Shown piece by piece: positions 32,201-41,542 of a stretch of DNA of 64,000 nucleotides (position 1 is the first letter of the stretch; every line of letters starts with the position of its first letter). A model generated the notes under the pieces. That model was not told the DNA's origin. It did no database searches and saw only the letters and a program-made list of their open reading frames with translations. The stretch is from positions 17,501 to 81,500 of the forward strand of contig JAOTOM010005146.1 of NCBI GenBank assembly GCA_034440615.1, written 5' to 3'. This stretch comes from Ashinkailepas kermadecensis (taxonomy: Eukaryota; Arthropoda; Thecostraca; Neolepadidae). The position numbers and the translations under genes were made by a program.

Positions 32201-34543
32201 GGTCACAGGGCCCCAGAGGTGTCGCCCCTGCCTGAGGATCAGACTGCACCCTTGACAGAGCCTGGCCACAGGGCCCCGGAGGTGTCGCCCCTGCCTGAGG
32301 ATCAGACTGCACCCTTGACAGGGTCTGGTCACAGGGCCCCAGAGGTGTCGCCCCTGCCTGAAGATCAGACTGCACCCTTGACAGGGTCTGGTCACAGGGC
32401 CCCAGAGGTGTCGCCCCTGCCTGAGGATCAGACTGCACCCTTGACAGAGCCTGGTCACAGGGCCCCGGAGGTGTCGCCCCTGCCTGAGGATCAGACTGCA
32501 CCCTTGACAGGGTCTGGTCACAGGGCCTCAGAGGTGTCGCCCCTGCCTGAGGATCAGACTGCACCCTTGACAGAGTCTGGTCACAGGGCCCCAGAGGTGT
32601 CGCCCCTGCCTGAAGATCAGACTGCACCCTTGACAGGGTCTGGTCACGGCCCCAGAGGTGTCGCCCCTGCCTGAAGATCAGACTGCACCTTTGACAGGGT
32701 CTGTTCACAGGGCGACAGAGGTGCCTGTCGGGCAGGACCAGCTCCAGCAGCTGCAACTGGCGCAGCACCTGGCCAGGGCTTTTAACAGAGAGTTCGGCGA
32801 GCTATTCCCCATTCCGAAGGCCGTTATCTCTGGTAAGTAGAATTGAAAGCTTGCTTTCAGGGCTCAGAGTCGAAGTGCTTTCCTTTTTAAATCGCAGCAC
32901 GTTTTTACGAATGGCAGGCTGCGGGAGGCCTGCAAGGTCTTGCGATTTCGCCACATAGCTATGTTCATAAAATATATGACGTCATTGAATTAGTCCCTCA
33001 CAAGCATTGGTTGACACGTGGATTTCAAAAGTGACATTAACGCAGTTGGTACCAAGTAGTAGTTTCCACCCGTCGGGAGGTTGTGTCTGAAAAGGTGATT
33101 GTTTTCCACTAGGGAGATGGCTCGTTCACCGGTTTGTGTAGAGACGCACGTGCCGAATCGGGAGTCGTACAGTGGAAGCAGTGCGCATGGAAGTCCCGTC
33201 GGCCGTATGTTGGCGCTGTCGGGATATATGGATGGTGGTTGGGAGTATTTAACAAGTTGCGTGGTGAGTGAAATAACTTCTGTGGATGGTTTATATAAAG
33301 ATAGGTAGATACGTTTAGTCTGGCGGCATTTGCCTTTCTACGGCTTCATGTCAGAGCGCATGTGATGTAAATTTTATCCAGTTCGAACCGAGCTTACAGA
33401 CATGCTTTGGAAGATAAAATATCTGTAATTTATTGACCTTTCACTCTCCTGGTAAAGGCACGGAACCGGAAGTGCCTGACAATATATGGGGTATATTGTG
33501 ACAATATATGGGGTATATTGTGCTGTGCAGCGTACAACTCAAGCCTGACCATAGGGTACCCGGGAATTGTTCACTCTTGACTTGTATAATGTTGTAGTTA
33601 GCACGTCCCGCTCAACATTGCTGCGAGAGGTACGAATGCATGTCACCCCAATAGTAACGGTATTCGGTATCGGTATAAGTTGAAAGGGTCAGTGCATGTC
33701 GTTTGGTCGTAATCATTACGCATCGTTTAATTACCAATGAATCAACGTGTACAGCGATTTCCTGCATGTCTTGTCACTTCGTGATGAATTTCGTAGGGGC
33801 ACTAGATCGCGCCTGCTCATTCTCTCCCATAGTAGATGCAAGAGGTTGTTCTGACCCCTCCCCTCCCCACAAGCTTCAAAAATAACACACGCGTTTTCAG
33901 TGAACTCTAGTGCCAGTGCTCGCACGGCCTAACGGTACTTCGGTCCCAACATCACACACCATGTCAACATTCATTCTGACTTCTTCCCTCCTCCCTTTCT
34001 CATCCGCCGACCTCGTGAGCGACCATTCTGACGTCCTTCCGGAACTACTAGCAACCACTGACGGCCGACCCCGCCTCGTCGGCAGACGACGCGAGTAGCC
34101 GCGTGCTCAGCCTGCGCGATCCCAGCCGCAAGATGTCGAAGTCGGACCCGGACTGGCGCAGCTGCGTGTACCTGACCGACTCGCCCGACCAGATCCGCGC
34201 CAAGCTGAAGAAGGCGCTGACCGACTTGACGTCGGCCGTGTACCACGACCCGCTGCGGCGGCCGGCCGTGTCGCACCTGATGCAGCTGCACGCGCTGGCC
34301 GCCGGTCTCACACTGCAGCAGGTGGAGGCGGCCGCCGCCGGCGTCACCACCGCCCAGTACAAGCTGATGCTGGCCGACGTGCTGATCGAGCGGCTGGCGC
34401 CTGTGCGGCAGCGCTGGCGCCGGCTGGCAGCCGAGCCCGGCTACCTGGCTCAGGTGTTGGAGACGGGCAGAGAGAGGGCGGCGCAGCAGGCCGAGAGCAC
34501 GTGGCGACAAGTGGTGGAGAAAGTGCAGCTGAGAGTTTCGTGA
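23268..34543 (+). CDS. WARS2: Mitochondrial tryptophanyl-tRNA synthetase, 5'-incomplete, four exons seen
   Basis: Class I aminoacyl-tRNA synthetase charging mitochondrial tRNA-Trp. Coding exons: 23268-23432, 27482-27744, 32711-32832 and 34086-34543. Phases (0, 2, 1) join without error to 335 codons plus stop; the family is about 350-360 aa, so only the transit-peptide exon(s) and start are missing. Motifs: [20 protein letters not shown] with the HIGH-equivalent [70 protein letters not shown], and [14 protein letters not shown] with an intact KMSKS loop. The last exon carries the anticodon-recognition part ([23 protein letters not shown]) and ends with a TGA stop at 34543. Junctions are GT-AG. 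Introns 1 and 2 each contain a large minisatellite derived from, or resembling, the neighbouring exon edge. That could make splicing of this gene unusual. Confidence 0.93.
23433..24883 (+). repeat. 44-bp minisatellite made of a WARS2 exon 3' end plus splice donor
   Basis: Unit: the last 28 nt of exon 23268-23432 (GGACATGCACTCCCTGACTA, then TGCCACAG), followed by GTACTGTAATGGTAAT, the first 16 nt of the intron. About 26 extra copies follow the true exon end. Some are preceded by an additional 23-bp half unit, GGACATGCACTCCCTGACAT plus AGT. Almost every copy keeps CACAG|GTACTG, so the splice donor itself is multiplied. One copy has GATACTG instead. Confidence 0.95.
24884..25901 (+). other. WARS2 intron, no other feature
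   Basis: Between the donor minisatellite and the SINE. Nothing recognised. Confidence 0.5.
25902..26064 (+). mobile_element. tRNA-headed SINE, body type A, recent insertion
   Basis: Head GGGGACGAGTGGTCTAGGGG with B box GGTTCGAATCT, body CTCTTCGCCCGCGACCAATC and GGTCGACGTGTCGTAAAACC, tail AATAACCAACCAACC. It is flanked by a perfect 12-bp duplication, CATTGCATGAGC (25890-25901 and 26065-26076). The head aligns best with a tRNA carrying CTCACAA in the loop position (Val-like), but the stem pairing is poor, so it is a relic head and not a tRNA gene. Confidence 0.9.
26077..27400 (+). other. WARS2 intron, no other feature
   Basis: AT-rich intron DNA. Open frames on either strand show no known domain. 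Confidence 0.5.
27401..27448 (+). repeat. Partial copy of the WARS2 27482-27744 exon just ahead of its acceptor
   Basis: CGGGCCACACTGTTCCTCCA starts here and again at 27554 inside the exon, and the match runs about 48 bp with three differences. The copy lies only 33 bp upstream of the exon's AG. Between them is a run of CTGACCTGACCTGACTCGAC-type repetition. Confidence 0.9.
27745..28529 (+). other. WARS2 intron 2, left part
   Basis: Unique-looking intron DNA. A near-perfect palindrome, CCGTCGTGCAGCACGACGG, occurs near 28147. No gene. Confidence 0.5.
28530..28822 (+). repeat. Old, diverged repeats resembling the WARS2 32711 exon start
   Basis: Three to four units of about 70 bp, each with GTTTACAGGRCCACGGAGAT followed by GGCACAGGATCAGCAGCTGG. 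This resembles GTTCACAGGGCGACAGAGGT and the following GGCAGGACCAGCTCC at the true exon. They are more diverged than the 63-bp array that follows and appear to be an earlier round of amplification. Confidence 0.65.
28823..32710 (+). repeat. 63-bp minisatellite leading up to a WARS2 splice acceptor
   Basis: About 60 units of 63 bp: GGTCACAGGGCCTCAGAGGT, GTCGCCCCTGCCTGAGGATC, AGACTGCACCCTTGACAGGG, TCT. The array ends inside the true acceptor (CTGTTCACAG at 32701-32710), and the exon begins GGCGACAGAGGTG, so each unit carries an acceptor-like CACAG|GGC. Reading each unit in the exon's frame gives [13 protein letters not shown], which aligns with the exon's [12 protein letters not shown]. Long open frames on both strands (up to 523 aa) exist because 63 is a multiple of three and the unit lacks stops. 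The last unit has lost two bases near 32648 (CACGGCC instead of CACAGGGCC). Confidence 0.92.
32833..34085 (+). other. WARS2 intron 3
   Basis: Contains a tandem doubling of ATATATGGGGTATATTGTG near 33480-33522 and otherwise nothing recognisable. The short frames at 33099-33308 and 33910-34098 are not supported as genes; the latter overlaps the last exon's acceptor region. Confidence 0.5.
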
Positions 34544-34967
34544 CGCACGCGCCACGGCTAGATGGCGTGCCGGTGCCTTCCGTTGCGGGCTGGGGCCTGG
34601 TGGCCGCCTGGAAGGAAAATGCCCGTGGTGCATCCGTTGTGATGGTAAAGGCCTGGCTGATGGGGCATCGTGCTCATCCAAAGGAAACGGTGATGAAGTT
34701 GGGCGGCAGCGGCGACAGTGGAGTGGCTTCGGTATACCGAAGCTACACTGTGTCTGAAGACTGGCGGTGACGTACCCTAGCACATAATACATAGATATAT
34801 TAATGGTGTCCTTAACAGTAAGAGACAGGCGATACCGTATGACATCAGCTGCTTGGGGAGTTGTAACGCCACAAACAACAACATTAGTAAGTATGTTTCC
34901 GAAACGTAAGCGACTGACTACTTCAGCTAAATATGTCAAAATTTACATTATGTTCGTTGACATGTCG
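34544..34967 (+). other. 3' flank of WARS2 with SINE-C fragment
   Basis: Follows the WARS2 stop. At about 34813-34880, AGAGACAGGCGATACCGTAT and CATCAGCTGCTTGGGGAGTT match the body and tail of the SINE at 15473. No poly(A) signal was recognised with confidence. Confidence 0.5.
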
Positions 34968-35335
34968 TGCCAAAAAGCTTCAGTGCAGACGCCAAGATTT
35001 CATTTGTTTTCCATGCTTGTATATATACCGTTATCCAGAATTGAGTGACGTTGTACATTAGAGGCACCGTAAAACGTTTGCTAGTAGCAACCAAGAATAG
35101 CCTAAATGGCATGAAATACTGTACATGTACTTGGCATTAAGTGTTGTGCAAAAAGTACAGTATTTCATGCCATGTACGTGTATAGTATTTCATGCCATTT
35201 AGGTTATTTTTAGATGTTGCTAGCAAACGTTTTGCGGCGCTTGTAATGCGTAGCGTCACTCGATTTTGGATCGCAGTGTATATGCAAGCATGGAAAACAA
35301 ATGAAATATTGGTGTATCCACTGAAGCGTTTTGGT
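34968..35335. mobile_element. Foldback element, arms of about 170 bp
   Basis: The left arm from GCCAAAAAGCTTCAGTG (34969) is matched in reverse complement by the right arm ending CACTGAAGCGTTTTGGTCA (35335). Shared blocks are TTCATTTGTTTTCCATGCTT, AAAACGTTTGCTAG and CTAAATGGCATGAAATACTG. The arms nearly meet, leaving only a short centre, and the right arm carries one extra partial copy of GTATTTCATGCCAT. Non-coding; superfamily unknown. Confidence 0.75.
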
Positions 35336-35394
35336 CACAGTGGTTTACCAAAGGGGGAGGAGCAATGGTTGCAATTTCCTCCCCCTGAAAGGTT

Positions 35395-36060
35395 GTAGGC
35401 CCCCAAGAATTGCGCCGGGATTTGGGAAAATTGTGTCTGGACCCGCAAAAATCACGCTGCGTGCCATACAAAAATCACATTGGGGTCCCCAAAAAGTCGT
35501 TCCGGGTCCGTGAAAATCACGCTGGTGCCTCTAAAAGTGACTGAGTGCATGACAATCGCGCTGGAACCCCCAGAAGATCTGGCCTTGATGGCCTGAAAAA
35601 AAGGTTGTAGGCTCCCTGAAAATCCCTGTGGCCCCCAAAAGTCGCGCTGTCCCCTGAAAACCATTTTGGGGCCCAAAAAGTCGCGCCCGGACCCCTAAAA
35701 TTAACTTTGGGGCCCAAGAAAGTCACATCGTGGCCACGAAAATCGCGCGGGGGGCTACAAAAGGTCAGGCCGGGGCCTTGAGAGTCACTGGTGACCGCAA
35801 GTCGTGTCGTGGCTCATCAAAATAACGCGAGGTTTTATGTGGCCGGGTTCCCGAAGATCATGCCGGGGAACTAAAAAGTAAATCGGGGCCCTTGAAATCC
35901 TGCTGGGGCATCGAAATGTCAGGCCGGGGCCCCTGACAATAACGCCAGGCTCCAAATGGTCACGCTGGATCCCCAAGTCACATCTGTCCCCGAACAATAC
36001 ATTCCAGCCCGGGAAGTCCCTACGGCCCTTGAAATCGCTTGAATTATCCCGCCCAACACA
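35395..36060. repeat. Degenerate minisatellite, same family as 1-560
   Basis: Loose units of about 25 bp such as GGGTCCGTGAAAATCACGCT and GGGGCCCAAAAAGTCGCGCC. The vocabulary is the same as in the repeat at the left edge of the window. Open frames on either strand are accidental. Confidence 0.65.
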
Positions 36061-37770
36061 CAAAAACGCGTCGCCCCTTCCCCCCCCCGCCACAAATCTC
36101 GTCCGATAAAAAATTGACAAGAACAGCCTTGAAAAAATAGTGGCCGAAAAACGGTGATGTTTTTAATATGCAGGTAGGGTGCGCCCCTTCGGATTCGTTT
36201 GCCCCCCCTGACGCAAATCCTATGCACGCCACTGTTTGGTCATGTGCCATTGCACCATTCATTATCTATTGATTGAACCAATCGGTTTCATTTTATAGCA
36301 CTGAATGGTGAATGTATTATTGTATTATATATTGTAATATGTAGCCACCGCATTCAGTAGTAGGGAAGGGATCTCCGCAAGGTCCAATTTCAAATCTGTA
36401 GACCATCGGAGGCCAATTCAACACTAGGTGGAAATGTTTGGCACCTCTAGGGCACCATAAGGCAATTCCCCATGTGTGGGTATAACCATTTGGATCTGAG
36501 AGCACCATGAGCGAAATATGGTCGTCGTAGACATCAAAATGGGTGCCCTTTGACGTTGTCACTGCGATGCCTGCAAGGCGTGTGGTGAAAATCAGCAAAG
36601 TTGCGCAAAAGACGCTCGCTTGCCTTCCTCCTCGTTCTCAGTCCAGTTGGCGTACCCATGGGGACTCAGGGCCTCGTCTAAGGAATTTTGACTGGTGGAC
36701 CACTTTGGCCAAGGGCCCTCCATGTTTTAGGGGCCTCCATTCCTACCTATGGGCCTCCTACAACCAAGACGAGCATCTTGCATCCATGCGAGGCCTTCTG
36801 CCGGTGCGTTTATACCCAATATCCAAGGCCTCTCATAATCATGCCGCATCAGCGCTATTTATGGGTATGTTGTGTTAAGGCTTAATGATAATCCTGTGCT
36901 CCTAATCAGGTCAGGATTACTTTTTACGGATGTCACGGCACCCTTGGTGAAGACGCCACTGACTCTGACAGAACATGTCTTGAAGAAGTCACTGCCAACT
37001 ATATAGTGCAGGTTAAACAGTGAATGAAAAGGCCAAATTTCGCACGCTTGCCTGGGTGTACTAATTATTATTTTCAAGGCAAATATGCACTGAACGATAT
37101 CAAAGTAGCATGTAGCTGTTTCGCAGAACCTAATGGCTTACCTACATTTGAACTTTCATCAAACATTACTGTCAAATTTCAGCTTGTTTCATTTTGGAAA
37201 AAAACAAGGTACAATAAGGGTACTCGGTACTATTCACGGTACGATACAGTACAGCACGGTAATGGTGCTCACTGAGCGCCGACCGCCGCTTTACGACTGA
37301 GTACAAGGAACAAACTGACCGAAAAGGACATCGTCCCTACTGCCTCCGGGTTAACAATGTGAGATCAGCAGGGTACACAGGAGATGTCACGCATACATGT
37401 GTACAATACCCAGCCATCAGCTTCTAAACAACGCGTTCTCTCCGAGTTTGAGCATCCTCTGGGTTACTATCACAAAATCCCCGCCGTCAACGACTAGGAG
37501 GGGCGCGCACCACCGCTCGTGGCTCGCCGCGTCTAAGCGTAAAGCTACTATCACAAGGCACACAAGGCTGAGTACGCCGCTGCGACGGGTTCAACGGGTG
37601 CAAATACGCGACTTGTCGCATTGCCTGGTTGGATTCTGAACTCGCATAGTGCCAACCAGCAAACGCACGCGATAACTTTGGTCAAACATCACAGTAACGA
37701 TTCAGTATTTACAACCATCAGAATCACATCACGATCTTTGTACCATCTGGATTATCTCATGACTGACTAC
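36061..37770. other. No gene seen
   Basis: At 36668-36705, GGGCCTCGTCTAA and ACTGGTGGACCACTTTGG recur in inverted order at about 47255-47345, so an unidentified dispersed element is present. At 37205-37262 there is GGTACYR-type repetition. Minus frames at 36317-36598 and 36859-37077 have protein-like composition but no family I recognise. Confidence 0.45.
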
Positions 37771-39799
37771 CTACACGTTCCCTGTCTCCCGGAAGAACTT
37801 CGTGACAAACTCACGCTTCTGGTAGGTGGTTACATCTGGCACCCGCATGCGCCGCCCCCTTGCCTCAAGGTAGGCACACACCGCTGGGCGAGGATCGTAA
37901 TGAGCCGTGCCGACACCGTTGAGAGCGATGATCAGACGGGCATTCACCGCGTCGTTCTTCATGCTGAGCCTGTTGTATGAGCGTAGGTTATTGTAGTGAG
38001 AGACAGCACGTTCTGTGGCCATGCTGTGGGGCGTGAGCGTGATGAAAGCAGCCAGCACCTGCTTGCAAACGCCGGTTGATGCTTTCAGCATGGCTCGCAG
38101 TTTTCTGTCGTCCGAGTGCTCTGCGCCGCCTAACGCTTGCATGGCCGGCCACCTGTCGCAGACGTTCAGAGAAAACTCTGTCGCCTTCTCGGGGAACAGG
38201 TCGCTGACCACGCTCTCCCCGGCACGGATGAACTCTTCGGCGGTCTGAGCCCTCATCATCCGATTCATGCTCTGGATCACTTCCTCCTGTTCAAAGTCGA
38301 GACGCTGACCGACGAAGTTGATTGCGCTCTGCAGAACCTCTTCTCTGACGGCCTTGAAATCGCGCTCAAACGTGACGTTCTCGTTTGGGACGCGCCTTCT
38401 CGGACTCGGATCTTCCCGCTCCCTGCCCTTGTCTAGGGCCTGTTCCTCTCGACCTCCCAGGAGGTTGCCATGGGTCATCACCGTTAGTTGCATGTTGGCG
38501 CTGTCGCGCGCCTCGAGCGCCTGGGGGAGGATGATGTCGCTCCGTTGAAGTCTCTTCTGGAGGTGGGTGATGACTTCGCTTACGTCCCCCATCAGGTGAG
38601 TGAGACGCACCAACCTTCCCCCTTCTTCCCAGCGGCGCAGGAATCCGCGCGCTTCCGCCTTCGATGCTTTGCTCTCCTCACTCCCTGACTGGCTTATCTC
38701 CTCCCAGACGACGCGGCATGCTGGCAGGTTCTTCAGCACGGCTGTGATGAGGGCGAGCAGATGTTGCGAGAAACGGACGTCGAAAAACGCTGGAAAGGCC
38801 ACCGTGCCACCGTGTTTCTTCAGGCGCACCGTCCTCTTCCCCGACACTCGGAAGAATGTCGCCACGGCGCGGAGGTCTCCCTTCCAGTGCTGGATCTCCT
38901 TCACAGTATTCTCGACGCTCTCCATCGCGAGGTCTGATCTGTGACATGCACACCAGAATGTGAGCAGTTGGCGCTGCGCGTAGTCAGCTAGGAGGCGCCA
39001 CAACCCCCCGTGTCGGCCGGTGTTCGCTGTTTCTCCGTCAGTGGTCACACCAACGAGCTTGTCGAGAGGCGCCCCAGCTCGCTTCAAGCCGTTCTTTACG
39101 GCTTCCAGAAGGCCACTAGCACCTGAGCCCTCAGGCTCCTCGACCCCAAGAATGACGGTCTGAAGACTACCGTCGTCCCGGATGAGACGCGCGGTGATGA
39201 ACTTATTATCAATCGCGGTCCACCGACCCGTCAACTTGAACGCTGTAGGCCACGTACTCTGACATGGCATGACCGAGCTTCTTGACCTCCAGGTCACTGA
39301 TAATCTCCAGCATCTCTCGGTAAATGTCCGGCGATCGGTGTGAGAGTGTAGATGGCGGAGGTTGTGTTGGCGTGAACGGAGTCGACTCAGCCATCATCGT
39401 CATCACTCGCTGACTGTGTAGAACCGCCAGCGATCTTGCGGGCCACGACCAGGCACTTGGGGTTTCCAACAGCGAATCATTGTAGACGTCTGTGGCGAGG
39501 TGTACCAGCAGCTCTACGAAGTCCGCTCGGTGCTTGCTCAGAATGCTCACCCACGGATGGTCTGCCTCTTGAGCTTGCCATTGCTCAGTGAGACGCTTGG
39601 CTTGAGAGGCTGCTTCATGGACCTTCAAGTGATCCACCACTAACTTCAGCCGATCCTTACCATGGACGATGATTCCATCGGCGATGTACACGCGCCCATT
39701 CACCGAGGCCTTCTGTGCCACATGAATCTGGTCTTTACATGTCTGGCACGTCACTACAGATCTCTGACGTTTTCCTGACGTCACCTTAGTCACTTTCAA
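37771..39799 (-). pseudogene. hAT-like (ZNF862/KIAA1586-type) transposase gene, one frameshift
   Basis: Two overlapping minus frames form one protein of about 700 aa. The N-terminal frame (39209-39799) has a zinc-finger-like stretch, TCQTCKDQ followed by VVDHLKVHEAA, and runs to EYVAYSVQVDGSVDRD. The second frame (37771-about 39220) resumes at DNKFITARLIRDDGSLQTV, so a one-base shift near 39215 breaks the gene. The RNase H-like core shows LVGVTTDGETANTGRHGG and FWCACHRSDLAMES. The C-terminal hAT dimerisation part shows HSMATERAVSHYNNLRSYNR. The frame continues open upstream of 39799 (AKLQLNWLTENFPCLKV) and through the 39-bp repeat at 39899-40160, so the true N-terminus is further upstream. 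It could be a broken transposon copy, or a domesticated gene if the shift is an assembly error. No terminal inverted repeats were found. Confidence 0.75.
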
Positions 39800-39898
39800 G
39801 CATGGGAAGTTCTCTGTCAGCCAGTTCAGCTGGAGTTTGGCCCCTCTGTACCACGTACCCTTATCGGTGGCAAGATCTGGATCAGGAGACGGCCCGGA

Positions 39899-40160
39899 TG
39901 ACGGACCAGGCTGGCTCTGGTCAGGCGGCAGGGACTGTGACGGACCAGGCTGGCTCTGGTCAGGTGGCAGGGGCTGTGACGGACCAGGCTGGCTCTGTTC
40001 AGGCGGCAGGGGCTGTGACGGACCAGGGTGACTCCGGTCAGGCGGCAGGGGCTGTGACGGACCAGGCTGGCTCTGGTCAGGCGGCCGGGGCTGTGACGGA
40101 CTAGGCTGGCTCTGGTCGGGCGGCAGGGGCTGTGACGGATCAGACTGGCTCTGGTCAGGA
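39899..40160 (-). repeat. 39-bp minisatellite, in frame with the hAT-like protein
   Basis: About seven units of GACGGACCAGGCTGGCTCTG, GTCAGGCGGCAGGGGCTGT. On the minus strand, in the frame of the downstream transposase, each unit encodes 13 residues, PPDQSQPGPSQPL, and the frame stays open into DLATDKGTWYRGAKLQL. The array may therefore form a Pro/Gln/Ser-rich N-terminal linker. Copies differ by single bases. Confidence 0.85.
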
Positions 40161-40785
40161 GGGCTGGCTCCTTGAAGTTCCGCGCCATGGCGCGACGGGT
40201 TGAAAAATTGGATTGTATGAGGTGGAAGAAATAGAAGAAGAGTAAAACAAATTCCATTGAATACACGTATTTACAAACACCATCTTGCTCAAGTCATGTA
40301 CCAATGCAACAATAAAAACAAAGCACAGCCACCATGTGTTTAAAATAACATCAGGTTGAATAAATCGACAGATGTCTTCTGACCCAGTAAACTACTCGTC
40401 CAACAACGCGCTGCAAACAAGAAACTTGGTGGTTCAAAGAATGTTTTTTTAAAATGCCACAGCCGCAAGTTACATAACACCTGCTTTTCACCAAAGGTGC
40501 ATGCGTATGTGACCTCGCACCCGTATGGGTACGATAGTGAACTGAAAGACCACATTGAGAAGCATATAATTAATGCATACGCATGCCACAAGCGTACGAG
40601 TCCTATCTAAATCATCTATAATGATCGAGACGGACGAAAAAGAAATTTGAAGATGCAGAATTGAAATGAAGAAAGAATGTAAAAAGAAAGAAAATGTGAA
40701 TGTGTAAAGAAAGAAAAAGAATGTATAAGAATGAAAGAATTGGATGTGAAAGAAACTTCAGCAGAAATTTTTTGGGGAGGAAAAA
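40161..40785. other. No gene seen
   Basis: Non-coding; A-rich GAAAGAAA-type sequence rises towards 40.7 kb. Confidence 0.45.
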
Positions 40786-40909
40786 ATTTAAAAATTTTTT
40801 TTTTTGTTCTTAAAAAAAATTTTTTTATTTAGGAAGGCTTTTTAAAAAAAAAAAAAAAAAAAACCTTTTTGTCTTTTTTTTTTTTTAGAAAAAAAAAAAA
40901 TATAAAATT

Positions 40910-40960
<51 letters not shown>
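40786..40960. repeat. Homopolymer A/T tract left of the hAT element
   Basis: Long runs of A (over 40) broken by T runs. A similar tract lies to the right of the hAT element at 45358-45677. This is probably unreliable consensus or gap-edge sequence. Confidence 0.7.
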
Positions 40961-40961
<1 letters not shown>

Positions 40962-41118
40962 AAATTTTGCAATGCTGGGCGCGTTCCTCGATTTTGGGTA
41001 GTGCGTTAGCGTTCCTGCGTTCCTCCGGCCGCGGTTAGTGCGTTCCTGGAATAGCGTTCCTCAAATTTTTTTCGCTCGGTGCGTTAGCGTTCCTGCGTTA
41101 GCGCTCCCAAACTATTAA

Positions 41119-41334
41119 CCCGCAATTGACCGGGGTCCTGAGCCAAACGCTATTGACCGGGGGGCCGTTTTTCGCCCCCCCCCCATGCTAACTCGGCTCC
41201 CGTTTGAGATAGAGAAAAAAATAAAGTACCATTGGATAGCCCACGACAACAATTGGGGAAAACGACAACAACCGTTTTTTTGCTAGCGCAAAAAACTGCT
41301 AGGGGGCGTTAAACGCCCCCCGGTCAATAGCGGG
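41119..41334. mobile_element. piggyBac-type MITE flanked by TTAA, nested in the hAT element
   Basis: Flanked on both sides by TTAA (41115-41118 and 41335-41338). The ends are CCCGCAATTGACCGGGG and its near-reverse complement CCCCGGTCAATAGCGGG. 216 bp, no coding capacity, with a C/G-rich interior (GGGGGCCGTTTTTCGCCCCC). TTAA target duplication and CCC...GGG ends are the hallmark of piggyBac-group elements. Confidence 0.85.
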
Positions 41335-41542
41335 TTAAAGCGTCCCTCAAAAAAAGTAGTGCGTTCGTCGAAAAACTTGAAAAAAGTTATTTAAAAAAAC
41401 ACTGCGTTCCTCAAAAACACTACTGTGCGCATCAAAAGAACTATTCCGCAACTCAAAAATAAAACAAAATACAAGGTACTGCACTGTATTTGGCAAGTAG
41501 ACACATTGTTTCTAAACATTTTCATTATTTTGTATTACAGTA

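Noticed and set aside
28823..32768. Long ORFs of 455 aa (plus) and 523 aa (minus) in the 63-bp array
   Set aside because: The period is a multiple of three and the unit lacks stops on either strand, so open frames are expected. The only supported coding link is the plus-frame similarity to the WARS2 exon.
33971..34939. 322-aa minus-strand ORF
   Set aside because: It is the antisense shadow of the GC-rich last WARS2 exon, which has clear KMSKS homology on the plus strand.
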